Part shown: positions 52,701 through 61,243 of the stretch, piece after piece | Numbering within the stretch: the stretch's first letter is position 1 | Layout of the letters: each line of letters opens with the position of its first letter | Assembly: GCF_036898825.1 (NCBI RefSeq) | Contig: NZ_JARUND010000002.1 | Coordinates: 3,782,001 to 3,846,000 of the forward strand | Source: Streptomyces sp. B21-083 | GTDB lineage: Bacteria > Actinomycetota > Actinomycetes > Streptomycetales > Streptomycetaceae | Direction of reading: 5' to 3' | Length of the DNA: 64,000 nucleotides | Program-made: the position numbers and the translations under genes | Notes under the pieces: model-generated | The model's database searches: none | Told to the model about the DNA's origin: nothing | Seen by the model: only the letters and a program-made list of their open reading frames with translations

Positions 52701-53386
52701 CCGACTGGGGGAAGATCCTCTCCGAGGGCGGCCACTTCACCCTCGATGTCCTCGGCCTGATTCCGGGCTTCGGCGAGGCCGCCGACGGCGCCAACTGCGC
52801 CTGGTACACCGGCGAGGGCGAACTCGTCGACGCGGGTCTGTCCTGCGCGGGCATGATTCCGGTCGCCGGCTGGGGCGCCGCGGGCGTCAAGTTCGGCAAG
52901 TGGGGCGGCAAGGCGGACGGTTTCTTCAAGAAACTGTTCGGCAAGGTGCCGGACTTCCCGGTGTGCGTCAGGAGCCTGAGGCGGACGGCCCAGGCCGCGA
53001 CGGCCTTCCCCTGCCCGACCGGTTTCGCGAACTTCGGCAACGACGTACTCCAGTCACCGGCGGGCCTGATCTATACGCGCGGCGGCTCGCAGCATCGCAT
53101 CGAGCACATCATGGAGCACACCAGGCCCAACCCCGACAAGCCCCTGCACGGTGTCTTCAAGGAGAAGGACCAGGAAAAGCTCCTGGGCCTGATCGACGAA
53201 GCCTGGGGAAGGGGCGGGACCATCGTGCCCACGAACAACGCCAACAAGGTCACCCGAGTCGACTACGGCGAAGCCATCGGCGACGCGGGGGAGAAATACC
53301 TCTGCATCGTCACCCGCGTCGTCAAGAAGAAGGACAGGGTCGTCACCGTGTTCCCGTCTTCCAATCCGGCCTGCCCGAGAAGTTAG
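49763..53386 (+). CDS. ALF-repeat polymorphic toxin, 1207 aa
   Basis: Secreted multidomain toxin. 1-32: signal peptide (ending TTPALA). About 45-235: four ALF-type repeats (pattern D-R-..-AGGP-VK-AA--AL-GT--D-..-FL). About 240-580: very Ala-rich helical/coiled region (EAAKAAQEAI style). About 590-790: four more ALF repeats. About 795-970: second Ala-rich helix. About 990-1045: hydrophobic pretoxin segment (LDVLGLIPGFGEAADG, GMIPVAGWGAAGVKFGKWG). About 1095-1207: variable C-terminal toxin with YTRGGSQHRIEHIMEHTRPN and later VTRVVKKKDRVVTVF, possibly a BECR-type RNase. The start ATG 49763 is set by the signal peptide; its ribosome site is weak. The likely immunity gene follows. Confidence 0.82.
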   Translation: MKQSMRATSLAVLISLMAGFLGTTPALALDDPVYGDDLSNSHIPATDRGKVLLAWKAGGPGIKAAAEAALLGTAADVREFLDTEQPLAELSDDRVATVQIFSAGGRGVRQAAQLALAGTPADLDTFLKTGWQAPLEQDQRVRATQIISAGGPEVKEVGQAALSGTADDVQNFIVDSQYAARENDERVQVVQILTTGGPATKAAAQAALNGTPEDVTEFLGVGQHIARARDQEQATIEELVALVQEAGRQAQVETEAAKEASARAIAATRLAKEAAQKAAAETEAAKDDATKASNAAGRAADAAEGAAKAAQEAISASNAANTSARIAANAAAQAAAAAAGAAQAASRARSAAADAATDATKAAAARKAAEGARAAAAGAKKAAEAAGFAGDAADEAGKAALAAAGAGTNAGLAAAAAQEASGHANVSSAQAARARAAAADARRHAAEATRAANKAVALAARAAKAAREARDAANSAAVHAENAAAAADKAAEHAGDAAQAAAESTKHAAAAKTAADTATTAVNQARTTFDLAREVEAEELADRRYTAIEQAKSFKIADDERESREQKDAEEAKAADAEALRLAAEVSKPGADLTVAAVQARKVALHVAKTRGPWSVTTAEAALAGSDELVVEYIRAGWKEAGERDQYARVVNLAWDSEYPAVRTAAKTALGGDTARIGAFIATGQHDAAKNDYRVRTTQLMDGAGSAVRKAGQEALDSGTPDRMRTFIHSGYYTARTSDERVRAVQLRGVGGPELKAAADVALAGPPQVLHQFIEVERFRAVRKDQLTATHVSRILGLISGAASIASKAQEDAALAAKVAAEARKAAAEAAEYAAQAKASATQAGEYATQADAHADAAEKSAAEAAASARSARAAEASAKSAARSADLSASRAESSAVQAQHSASAAWAAADAAYASSIAAGKDADAASKAADEAGDIAFRKLQEEIREHFANLAAEAEERGLKAEDEAFEDYLNQLDETDWGKILSEGGHFTLDVLGLIPGFGEAADGANCAWYTGEGELVDAGLSCAGMIPVAGWGAAGVKFGKWGGKADGFFKKLFGKVPDFPVCVRSLRRTAQAATAFPCPTGFANFGNDVLQSPAGLIYTRGGSQHRIEHIMEHTRPNPDKPLHGVFKEKDQEKLLGLIDEAWGRGGTIVPTNNANKVTRVDYGEAIGDAGEKYLCIVTRVVKKKDRVVTVFPSSNPACPRS

Positions 53387-53442
53387 GGAACAGGCCTGAG
53401 GGACCAGGACTGCAGGGGTGATTTCGCGCTCCTGATCTCATG

Positions 53443-53477
53443 AGGGTGGCGGGCCCGGGCTCCGGGTCCGCCACCCT
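53443..53477 (+). terminator. Hairpin between toxin and immunity genes
   Basis: AGGGTGGCGG and CCGCCACCCT form a 10-bp stem that extends inward through GGGCCCGG/CCGGGT. No U-run follows, so it may act as a partial terminator or mRNA-stability element that sets immunity relative to toxin. Confidence 0.55.
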
Positions 53478-53509
53478 TGCCCGTACGAGAACTGATGGAA
53501 GGGCACGAC

Positions 53510-54064
53510 ATGCAGACGAGGGACCGCATCCGGGCGCTCCTGCTGGAACACGACGATCCCCGCCATCTGGAACGTCCCGCGGACTTCGACCTGGAGACCT
53601 CGCGGAACTGCTTCGCCGGGCTGGTGAGCGCCCTCGAAGAACGTTTCGGGCCGTACTGCTCACATGGCCTGGGCCAGGACACCAGTTTCTACGGTGTCAT
53701 CGATGTGCCGGCGGACACGACCGGCCTCGGCCGGCCCATGTGCGTCACGATGAGCAACTTCGGCGGCTATTTCGTCACCGCGCGAGTGGTGACCGATGAG
53801 GGCCCCAGCGGCGAGGCCGGCCTGCCCGAGGAGTTCGTGACGTGGCTCGACGACGTCTGTACGGCGCTGGGGTGCACCTTCGTTCCGTCCGAACTGCTCT
53901 GTGAGCCGTACGACGGGCCGTCGGTCCTGTCGGCGGTAGGGGACATGGACATGGTGGCGGCGCTGGTGGCCGCAGGCGCGGTGTGCGAGGACGAGGACGA
54001 GGACGAAGACGACGAGGAGCTGGGAAAGGCCGACTGGCACGACCGGTACTTCGAGTACATGTGA
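53510..54064 (+). CDS. Probable immunity protein for the ALF-repeat toxin
   Basis: 184 residues from ATG 53510, with GGAAGGG upstream. Acidic protein with globular blocks (FDLETSRNCFAGLVSALEER, SFYGVIDVPADTTGLGRPMC, LPEEFVTWLDDVCTALGCTF) and an extreme acidic run (EDEDEDEDDEE) near the C-terminus. No signal peptide, as expected for a cytosolic immunity protein. The acidity fits neutralising the basic C-terminal toxin domain. The assignment is from position and composition only. Confidence 0.6.
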   Translation: MQTRDRIRALLLEHDDPRHLERPADFDLETSRNCFAGLVSALEERFGPYCSHGLGQDTSFYGVIDVPADTTGLGRPMCVTMSNFGGYFVTARVVTDEGPSGEAGLPEEFVTWLDDVCTALGCTFVPSELLCEPYDGPSVLSAVGDMDMVAALVAAGAVCEDEDEDEDDEELGKADWHDRYFEYM

Positions 54065-54090
54065 GCATCTGCGACGGTGGCTGGCATTGA

Positions 54091-54138
54091 GTGGTCGCGG
54101 GTGGCCGTGCGTGCGTGGTCGCGCGTGGCCGTGCGTCC
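54091..54138. repeat. Two 24-bp tandem copies
   Basis: GTGGTCGCGGGTGGCCGTGC and GTGGTCGCGCGTGGCCGTGC, each followed by GTGC/GTCC, stand in tandem at 54091-54114 and 54115-54138 in the gap after the immunity gene. Confidence 0.75.
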
Positions 54139-54170
54139 GAACCACGACGGCGTAGACGTCAACTCCCGGA

Positions 54171-55832
54171 CTAGTTGGGCGTATTCGTCGCGCTGCCCGG
54201 CTTTCTGGTGAAGGTGCCGAGGCCGCTCGTGTCGAGGTTCTCGACCCGGACCTTGTCGGCGTGTCCGTCGGAGCCGACGGTGAAGGTCACTCCGGACAGT
54301 CCGACGGCGTTCTCGCCCGTGGTCTGATAGCTGAAGGTGTCGCCGTCGTAGTGCCGCAGGGTGAACTTCTGTTTCTTCGGCCCCAGTTGCATGACGAGGT
54401 CGGCACCCTGGGCGCTGACGGTCATCGGCCCGTAGAAGTCGTTGGCGTACGTCCCGGTGTAGGCGTCGTGCGCCCTGGCCTGTGCGGGCCGTGCCGGAGG
54501 CTTGGCGTAGTCGGTCTCGGAGCGTTCGCCCGCAACGGTCTGCTCGATGAGCGGGCCGAGGAACGTCAGCCAGTCGACCGTGGGCCCGCCCGTCTGCGCG
54601 GTGTCGAGGAAGGTCGCGGAGATCGACTCGGGTACGCCGACGGGCGCGCCGTTGGTGAGGACGACGATGCCGAGGTTCTCCGAGGGCAGCAGCGCGACGT
54701 TGGTGGCCGCGCCCATCGCGAAGCCACCGGAGTGGCCGAGCTTCAACCTGCCGTGGTCGTCGTAACTGACGTTCCAGCCAAGCCCGTAGAACCCGGCCCT
54801 GCCGGTCGGCGCGTGCGGCGGCTCGGAGAGGCTGTGCGGGAGGTGGGTCTCGTCCAGGGCGGCGGCGTCGATGACCCGCCGCCCCTCGAACTCCCCGTTG
54901 CCGAGCTGCAGTCGCAGCCACTTCGTCATGTCCCGGACGGTGGAGCTGGCCCCGCCCGCCGGGCTCTGTGCGTCGGCGTCCCGTACGAACTCGGCCTGCC
55001 AGGTGCCGCCCTGCTTCACGTGGGTGACGGCCTTGTTCGCGGCCTTCTCGTAGTCGGCGAAGGAGGAGCTGGTGGAGTCCATGCCGAGTGGCCGGTACAG
55101 CTTGTCGGCGGACAGTTTCTCCCAGCTGGTGCCCGCCGCCCGCGCGACGGCGACGGCGGCTTCGGTCAGCCCGAAGTTGGTGTACGCATAGCTGGAACGG
55201 AACGGGCCCAAGGGTTCGTACCGCAGATGTTCCAGGATGTACGAGCGGTCGTAGCCGAGGTCCTCCAGGATGTCCCCGGCGTGGTCGGGCAGGCCGGTGC
55301 GGTGCGAGAACAGGTCGGCGAGCGTGGCGTGGCGGGTGACCCAGGGGTCCTTGAGGGCGAAGCCGGGACTGTACTTGACCACCGGGTCGTCCCAGCCGAC
55401 GGTCTTCTCACCCGCGGCCGCGGCGACCACCGTCGACGCGACCGGCTTGGAGACCGAGGCGAGCTGGAAGACGGTGTCGGGTCCGACCTTGCCCTCCGCG
55501 CCGACCTTGCGTACACCGAAGCCCTTCAGGTACAGCACCTTGTCGTCGTAAACGACTCCGACGGCGACCCCCGGCACACCGGTTTTGCTCATGGCGTCCC
55601 GTACGACGCCGTCCAGCTTGTCCACCGCGGCGTCGACCTTGGCCCGGGTGAGGCTCGGCGGCGGCTGAGCCGGCGGGACGGTGGGCAGCGGCGAGGTCCG
55701 GGCGGCGGCCCTGTGGACGGCGGCGTCGGCGTCGGCACCCGTCGTACAGCCGCTACCGGCCAGGGCTGCGACCAGGCCAAGTGCCGCAGCGGAGCGAAGG
55801 CGCCGGGCGGGCGCAGGATCTATGCGAGACAT
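54171..55832 (-). CDS. Lipoprotein serine hydrolase of the beta-lactamase/DD-peptidase fold
   Basis: 553 residues from ATG 55832. Lipobox LAGSGC at 24-29. Class C-type motifs: SxxK in LASVSKPVAS, YxN in SYAYTNFGL, and HSGG in LGHSGGFAMG in place of KTG. A C-terminal extension (from about 450) matches DUF3471-like beta domains (YTGTYANDFYGPMTVSAQG). It probably acts on wall or small esters and amides outside the membrane. It is divergent from the next beta-lactamase-fold gene. Confidence 0.87.
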   Translation of the reverse strand: MSRIDPAPARRLRSAAALGLVAALAGSGCTTGADADAAVHRAAARTSPLPTVPPAQPPPSLTRAKVDAAVDKLDGVVRDAMSKTGVPGVAVGVVYDDKVLYLKGFGVRKVGAEGKVGPDTVFQLASVSKPVASTVVAAAAGEKTVGWDDPVVKYSPGFALKDPWVTRHATLADLFSHRTGLPDHAGDILEDLGYDRSYILEHLRYEPLGPFRSSYAYTNFGLTEAAVAVARAAGTSWEKLSADKLYRPLGMDSTSSSFADYEKAANKAVTHVKQGGTWQAEFVRDADAQSPAGGASSTVRDMTKWLRLQLGNGEFEGRRVIDAAALDETHLPHSLSEPPHAPTGRAGFYGLGWNVSYDDHGRLKLGHSGGFAMGAATNVALLPSENLGIVVLTNGAPVGVPESISATFLDTAQTGGPTVDWLTFLGPLIEQTVAGERSETDYAKPPARPAQARAHDAYTGTYANDFYGPMTVSAQGADLVMQLGPKKQKFTLRHYDGDTFSYQTTGENAVGLSGVTFTVGSDGHADKVRVENLDTSGLGTFTRKPGSATNTPN

Positions 55833-56090
55833 GTCCTCCAGTGAAGGCCCTGCCCCGACACCTGTCGCATCGGCGAGCCATTCGGGCGACCCACCCCCGT
55901 ATCGCCGTACGCGCCATGCACGCCGTACGTGTGAGAGTGCCGCTCGCTCGTGGCCGCAGCCCCCGTGCCGCGCGGCGCCGAACGAGTGGACTCGCCGGTA
56001 CGCGATCGGGAGGGGTCCTTTCCGACGAGTCACCGATGGTGATGTTGCCGTCCGAGCCCGTCCGAGCCCGTGACTGGAAGAGGCCCCCAG

Positions 56091-57311
56091 ATGCGACGTA
56101 CCCCCCACCGCCGGATGCTCGCCGCCACGCTGTTCATGGCGTTCGCGCTGGTCCCGACGGCAGCGATCCCCGCGGCGGCCGGCCAGGCCACGACGGCCGA
56201 GAGGCATGACCAGCACCACCGGCACGACCATCCCGACGACTGCCCGCCGGGCGGTCTCGGTTCGGAGGTGACCGACCGGCTGGACAAGGCGATCGAGGAC
56301 GTCCGCCGACAGGCCGGCGTCCCCGGTGTCGCCGTCGGAGTGTGGATGCCCGGCAAGGGAAGCTACGTCCGCGCGACCGGCGTCGCCGACACCGTCACCC
56401 GCCGGCCGATGACCACCGACGGCTATGTTCGGATCGGCAGCGAGACCAAGACCTTCACCGTCACCGCGCTGCTCGAACTCGTCGACGACCACCGAATCGG
56501 GCTGGACGACCCGATCTCCCGCTACGTCCACGGCGTGCCGGACGGTCGCCGCATCACGCTGCGTCAGCTCGCGGAGATGCGCAGCGGCCTGTTCCCGTAC
56601 ACCTCGGATCCGGATTTCGTCCAGGCCCTGCTGAGCGACCCGAAGCGCTCCTTCACACCTCGGGAAGTACTCGCGTACGGCTTCAAGCACAAGAACACCT
56701 TCGCGCCGGGCGCGGAGTTCCAGTACTCCAACACCAACCTCGTCCTGCTCGGCCTGGTGATCGAGAAGGTCAGCGGTCAGCGGCTCGCCGACTTCATCGA
56801 CGCGCGGGTGCTGCGGCCGGCTCGTCTGCGTCACACGCTGTTCCCGCAGGGAGCCGAGTTCCCCGAGCCGCATCCGCGCGGCTACACCGACCAGACGCTG
56901 AGCGGAGCGACCGCCGACGCCACTGACTGGAACCCCAGTTGGGCCTGGGCGGCCGGGGCGATGATCTCCGACCTGCACGATCTGCGCAGCTGGGCGAAAA
57001 CCGTCGCCACCGGCAAACTCCTCAGCCCCGAGACCCAGGCCCAGCGCCTCAAGACCCTGCCGACCGGCGTCCCGGGTCTCAGCTACGGCCTCGGCATCTT
57101 CAGGACGGGCGGATGGATCGGGCACAACGGCTCCATCCCGGGCTACCAGACGGTGACCGTCTATCTCCCCTCGAAGAAGGCCACGTTGGTCATCATGACC
57201 AACACGGACGCCAGCAGCGGGGGCCAGGAACCGTCCACGCTCTTCGCCCGGGCGATCACACAGATCGTCACGCCGGGGAACGTGTACGACGGGGCGATTT
57301 CGCCGCAGTAG
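56091..57311 (+). CDS. Secreted serine hydrolase / D-Ala-D-Ala carboxypeptidase-like protein
   Basis: 406 residues from ATG 56091 (GAAGAGG upstream). Signal peptide (MLAATLFMAFALVPTAAIPA). A His-rich stretch after cleavage (ERHDQHHRHDHPDD) might bind metal. SxxK in IGSETKTFTV, YSN in FQYSNTNLVLLG and HNG in GHNGSIPGYQ. It is a paralogue by fold of the divergent lipoprotein at 54171, and both may remodel peptidoglycan peptides. Confidence 0.86.
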   Translation: MRRTPHRRMLAATLFMAFALVPTAAIPAAAGQATTAERHDQHHRHDHPDDCPPGGLGSEVTDRLDKAIEDVRRQAGVPGVAVGVWMPGKGSYVRATGVADTVTRRPMTTDGYVRIGSETKTFTVTALLELVDDHRIGLDDPISRYVHGVPDGRRITLRQLAEMRSGLFPYTSDPDFVQALLSDPKRSFTPREVLAYGFKHKNTFAPGAEFQYSNTNLVLLGLVIEKVSGQRLADFIDARVLRPARLRHTLFPQGAEFPEPHPRGYTDQTLSGATADATDWNPSWAWAAGAMISDLHDLRSWAKTVATGKLLSPETQAQRLKTLPTGVPGLSYGLGIFRTGGWIGHNGSIPGYQTVTVYLPSKKATLVIMTNTDASSGGQEPSTLFARAITQIVTPGNVYDGAISPQ

Positions 57312-57348
57312 GGGTGTGGCCGGGGGCGGGTGACTCAGGGGCCCGGTG

Positions 57349-57362
57349 AGGTGAGCTCACCT
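57349..57362. repeat. 14-bp perfect palindrome between convergent genes
   Basis: AGGTGAGCTCACCT lies between the stops of the genes at 57311 and 57398, flanked by wider imperfect complementarity (GGTGACTCAGGG, then CCCTGACTCAG). It probably belongs to a shared terminator. Confidence 0.55.
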
Positions 57363-57397
57363 TGCGCGGCGCCCCTCACCGCCCCCTGTGCCCTGAC

Positions 57398-57925
57398 TCA
57401 GTCGAAGAGAGCCACGACTCCAATCACCCAGATCGCAAGAAACGCAAGGGCCCCCACCAGGCAGCCGACGCCCGCCAGCACACCGCTCACCGACCACGGC
57501 CCGGAGGGCTCCTCGGACTCCTCCTCCAGGCCGTCCCGGTAGGAGGCGGGATCGTCCCAAGCGACGGGGTGCCCCAGCCCCTCGGCGCAGGCGATCCGCA
57601 CCGCGACAAGCTGACCCTCCGCGAAGGCGGTGGCAGCCATCGCCTCGGGGCCGCGCCAGGCGAGGGCCTTCATCAGCTCCCCGTCACGGCCGTACCGTGC
57701 CTCGAAAGCGGCCGTCTCGTCAGCGTCGCGGTCCTCTTCGAGGTACATCCAGCGTCCGGCCTCGGCGGCGTCACCGTAGAGCCGGTACACCTCGGCCAGA
57801 CGCCGACGGAGCGTCAGATCGTACGGAAAGGCCGAGACGAGGCCCCGCAAACGCTGCCGCGCGACGGGAACCCGGCCGGCGGCCAGGTCCGCGTCGACTC
57901 GGGCAAGGGTCTCTCTGAGAGGCAT
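57398..57925 (-). CDS. Small TPR-like protein with C-terminal membrane segment (DUF6584-like)
   Basis: 175 residues. Helical repeat start (LARVDADLAAGRVPVARQRL, LRRRLAEVYRLYGDAAEAGR), a region with PEAMAATAFAEGQ, and one hydrophobic C-terminal segment (GVGCLVGALAFLAIWVIGVV). This resembles the Streptomyces family DUF6584. ATG 57925 is chosen as the typical family start. Function unknown. Confidence 0.65.
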   Translation of the reverse strand: MPLRETLARVDADLAAGRVPVARQRLRGLVSAFPYDLTLRRRLAEVYRLYGDAAEAGRWMYLEEDRDADETAAFEARYGRDGELMKALAWRGPEAMAATAFAEGQLVAVRIACAEGLGHPVAWDDPASYRDGLEEESEEPSGPWSVSGVLAGVGCLVGALAFLAIWVIGVVALFD

Positions 57926-58010
57926 GAACGCATGATCTGCCACCGCACTGATCTGCGTCGACCTACTTTTCTTGCCCAGCAGCGTCGAGCGGTCGGAGAA
58001 AGCGGCGCTC

Positions 58011-58772
58011 CTACGGCGCCGGTGTGCCGTGTCGGGCCAGAGTCGGAAAGATGGCCAGCTCCCTGACAAGTTGGGCGAATTCGGCGCGCTGTTGGCCGGT
58101 CAGGACGGCATAGAGCGATGCCTGCAGCTCGGTGGTGAGTCGTTCGGCCCGCTGCCATTGAGGGAACAAGGCTGCGTCTACGGGTTGGGGTCGCGGCCAG
58201 CCGTAGTGGGTTGCCTGGTCGACGCCGAGATTGATGACCATGGCCGCCTGGGCGGTCAGCCCACACAGGCGTACAGCGGCCAGGTGGCAGGCGCCCCGGT
58301 GCTCGCGCAGCACGTGTATCCGCTGCATGGCCGCGCCAACCGGGTCATCGTCCGGGTACGGCTGCGCACGCCAGCCGGCGAACAAGGGCAGCGCGTCCGC
58401 GTCGGCGGCGTCGATCAGTTGCTGCGCCAGCCGGTTGAAGTGCTCCACGTCGACGTTGCCAGGGATATGAGCGCGCCCCCACTGCCGGACGGCCTGGGCG
58501 TAACAGTCGGCGGCGTCCCCGGCCGGCATCGCGTCCCGTCCCGCCGACCAGCCCGCGGAAACCAGACCGGGGCCGAGAAACCCCTGAACGGCCTGGACGA
58601 CAGGGACCCGCACCTCACCGAGCACCCCGAACCGGCCCCGGCAGTAGAACCCGCGCCCTGGAGGGAACCCGGCGCGCAGACCAATGCCGCTGGTCACCTC
58701 GTCGGACATGAACTCGTCACCGAAGTCATGGATGGGCCGGGCCACCGCGTCGATGCAGTCGAAGATCTCCAT
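58011..58772 (-). CDS. SCO6745-family helical protein
   Basis: 253 residues, all-helical, with the pattern typical of the widespread Streptomyces SalK/SCO6745-like family (IHDFGDEFM, GLRAGFPPGRGFYCRGRFGV, GYLGPGLVSAGWSAGRDAM-like). Enzymatic role unknown. It is divergent from a LysR regulator gene with an 79-bp gap, so it is a likely regulatory target. Confidence 0.7.
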   Translation of the reverse strand: MEIFDCIDAVARPIHDFGDEFMSDEVTSGIGLRAGFPPGRGFYCRGRFGVLGEVRVPVVQAVQGFLGPGLVSAGWSAGRDAMPAGDAADCYAQAVRQWGRAHIPGNVDVEHFNRLAQQLIDAADADALPLFAGWRAQPYPDDDPVGAAMQRIHVLREHRGACHLAAVRLCGLTAQAAMVINLGVDQATHYGWPRPQPVDAALFPQWQRAERLTTELQASLYAVLTGQQRAEFAQLVRELAIFPTLARHGTPAP

Positions 58773-58851
58773 GGGCCTAAGGTCGCGCACCCCAACCCAG
58801 CAGAACAAGAAGATGTTTCCTCAGCCGACACATCAGTTAATCTATCGAGTC

Positions 58852-59757
58852 ATGTTGGACATCCGCCGCCTGCACATGCTCAAGACCGTCGTCGCACGCG
58901 GTTCCATCGCCGCCGCCGCCCAGTCCCTCGCCCTCTCCCCCGGGGCCGTCTCCCAACAGCTGACCGCACTACGACGTGAACTCGGCGTCGATCTGCTGCG
59001 CCCCGACGGACGCACGGTGGCCTTGACCGAGGCGGGACGGGTACTCGTCGAACACGCCGACCGGATCTTCGACGCCGTGCAGGAGGCCGAGAGCGCGGTC
59101 GCCGCGGCCAAGGGCACGGTCGGCGCCACCATCACCTTCGCCGCGCTGCCGTCGACCGTGGCCCGCATCGTGGCCCCCGCGCTGACCGCACTGGCCTCGC
59201 GACATCCGCAGCTCACCGTCACCTGTCTCGTCACCGACCAGGCGCAACTACGCGAACTCCCGCTCGGCACCGTCGATGTGGTCCTCGGCCAGCGGTATCA
59301 CCACGTCCCCGATGCCACACCCCGGGGCGTCGACACCTACCGTCTGCTCGACGATCCCCTGCTGATCGTCACCGCGACGGACCACCCCGGCGAACGCCCC
59401 GCATCCCTTAGGGACCTGACCACCCACCGCCTGGTCGTGCCGCCTCCGACCACAGACTGCGGCCAGGCCATCCAACATGCCTTCCACCAGGCGGGGTTCA
59501 CCCCTTCAACTCCGTACGTCACCACCGACATCGCGGCCCAACTCACCCTCGCCCGCGCCGGCCTCGCCACCGCCCTCATCCCCCGGACGGCCATCGACCC
59601 GACCACACCCGGAATCCGTACGTCACCCATCGAGGACCACCCGATCCACCGCGAGCTGTTCGCCGCGACACGTCGGACGGACGCCGGGAACCCGACGACC
59701 AACGCCGTCGTCGAGGCGCTGCGCGGGGCGGCGCAACTTCCGCTGTCCCAGCCATAG
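58852..59757 (+). CDS. LysR-family transcriptional regulator
   Basis: 301 residues. N-terminal winged helix (RRLHMLKTVVARGSIAAAAQ, LALSPGAVSQQLTALRRELG, LLRPDGRTVALTEAGRVLVE) and a C-terminal substrate-binding domain (FAALPSTVARIVAPALTALA, LTLARAGLATALIPRT). ATG 58852 is the standard start. It is divergent from the SCO6745-family gene, and the shared gap has an AT-rich segment (CAGTTAATCTATCGAG) suited to a promoter/operator. Confidence 0.9.
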   Translation: MLDIRRLHMLKTVVARGSIAAAAQSLALSPGAVSQQLTALRRELGVDLLRPDGRTVALTEAGRVLVEHADRIFDAVQEAESAVAAAKGTVGATITFAALPSTVARIVAPALTALASRHPQLTVTCLVTDQAQLRELPLGTVDVVLGQRYHHVPDATPRGVDTYRLLDDPLLIVTATDHPGERPASLRDLTTHRLVVPPPTTDCGQAIQHAFHQAGFTPSTPYVTTDIAAQLTLARAGLATALIPRTAIDPTTPGIRTSPIEDHPIHRELFAATRRTDAGNPTTNAVVEALRGAAQLPLSQP

Positions 59758-59856
59758 GCCGCTTCGTTTGGATCGCTGATCGTGGGAGCATCCTTTGTCC
59801 CTGCGGGGGCTGAACTGTCGGAACCACATGTCGGCACCACGGTCTACGGTGCGACC

Positions 59857-60642
59857 ATGTCGTTTACCCTGCCCGATGGTCTGCCTCCCGGCCGATTCCT
59901 GTCGCGTGGTTCCACAGACATATGGGTCTCTGACGAATTCCCAGAAGACATTGAACGGCTCTGGCCTCGCTTGCTGAGCGAGCAGAAAGCACGGGGCCTG
60001 GTTCCGCTCCTTTTCTGGCCCAACGCCATGGGAAGACCGATCGACCTGGACCACGTCGACAGGGTCCGCCTGGAGGATGTACTGGCCACTGACTTCGCCG
60101 AGTACCGCCGCAGGAGGCTGCCCTTCTGGACGGATCCGACGCCGGACCCGGTACCTGAGGAAGTCGAGCCGTGGCCACACGACCCCGGACCGCCCTTCGA
60201 ACAGTGGCCGGGCCTGACACCGGAGATGCCGGCTACGTCCGCAGCCCCGACGCCGGAGGTGGGTGCGTCAAGCCTGCTGGCCGGGCTCATGGATACGGGC
60301 CAGTTCGGGCTGGACGAGTGCTGCCTCGTTCTCGTCCCCGCCCATCGCGGCAGCGACGCCCTGGCGTTGATCGGCTGGTCCGCAGAGGCGCCCCTGCCTC
60401 TGCTGTGTGCCCTCCTGCGGAGCTGGGAAGACCGCTTCGGTGCCCAGGTGGTGGCGGTGTTCGGCAGCGAGCTGCACGTATCGGTCGCGCGACCTCCCGT
60501 TGAAGCAGAGCACGCGAACCTCCTCGCTTTGGAGCACGTGCTGTCGACCGCGGACAACATCGTCGACGACCCGCCCACACCATTCCCCGAGTACGCGACG
60601 GACCTCGTGGGACGGACTTCCTGGTCATTCTGGTGGGATTAG
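59857..60642 (+). CDS. DUF4253-domain protein
   Basis: 261 residues. The C-terminal part has the DUF4253 signature: CCLVLVPAHRGSDALALIGW, PLLCALLRSWEDRFGAQVVA, LHVSVARPP and the ending TSWSFWWD. ATG 59857 is preferred; the upstream stretch is not conserved-looking. These proteins occur singly or in polymorphic-toxin settings; function unknown. Confidence 0.85.
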   Translation: MSFTLPDGLPPGRFLSRGSTDIWVSDEFPEDIERLWPRLLSEQKARGLVPLLFWPNAMGRPIDLDHVDRVRLEDVLATDFAEYRRRRLPFWTDPTPDPVPEEVEPWPHDPGPPFEQWPGLTPEMPATSAAPTPEVGASSLLAGLMDTGQFGLDECCLVLVPAHRGSDALALIGWSAEAPLPLLCALLRSWEDRFGAQVVAVFGSELHVSVARPPVEAEHANLLALEHVLSTADNIVDDPPTPFPEYATDLVGRTSWSFWWD

Positions 60643-60758
60643 GAATGACCGCCGGGCTGCGCTGCCTCGTTCGTTTGGCCCGGGTGTGCCGCTGACTGAT
60701 GCGCAACGCCAAGGCGTAGGGCCGGTGGAGGGCCCCAGCAGCAGTCCTGGTCCCAGCC

Positions 60759-61070
60759 CTAGGAAACGCCGTCGAGCGGGCGGAGGAAGCGGCGTTCATA
60801 CCGCTTGATGCAACGCGTACGCCGAGCAAGCTCGAACGCCTCCTGGCACTCCGGATCGGACACGCTGTCGGTGCGGTACTGCTCGTACGCGGCGAGGCTG
60901 GGAAACGAGAAGAGGGCGTAGGCGATGTCACTGTCACCCTCACTGGGCAGGAAGTAGCCGTGGTGCGTCCCACCGAACCGGTTGACGAGCCCTACCCAGC
61001 GGCGTCCGTACTCCTCGAAGTCATCGATCTTGTCGGCGTCGATCTCGTAGGTCAGGTGAATGGTGATCAT
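60759..61070 (-). CDS. NIPSNAP-family small protein
   Basis: 103 residues of the ferredoxin-like NIPSNAP fold (TIHLTYEIDADKIDDFEEYG, GGTHHGYFLPSEGDSDIAYA, then SVSDPECQEAFELA). ATG 61070 is the family start; an upstream 61121 start adds a non-conserved stretch. Function unknown. Confidence 0.82.
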   Translation of the reverse strand: MITIHLTYEIDADKIDDFEEYGRRWVGLVNRFGGTHHGYFLPSEGDSDIAYALFSFPSLAAYEQYRTDSVSDPECQEAFELARRTRCIKRYERRFLRPLDGVS

Positions 61071-61243
61071 GCGTACATGATGCGCCGAGGTCTCATTGGG
61101 CGTCGGCCGGTCCGGCTGCATCGCGACTGAGGCGGACTTGACTCCGCATCATCGGCTCCTGGAAGACCCCGCAAACTTGCGTGCTCGCTCATCATCGCCA
61201 CCACCCACTCAAAGACATTACTGGAAGTTGTTAGGGTCATGTC

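Noticed and set aside
49883..52735. 950-codon antisense frame opposite the ALF-repeat gene
   Set aside because: Long antisense frames are expected opposite Ala-rich high-GC genes; the sense frame has the signal peptide and repeats.
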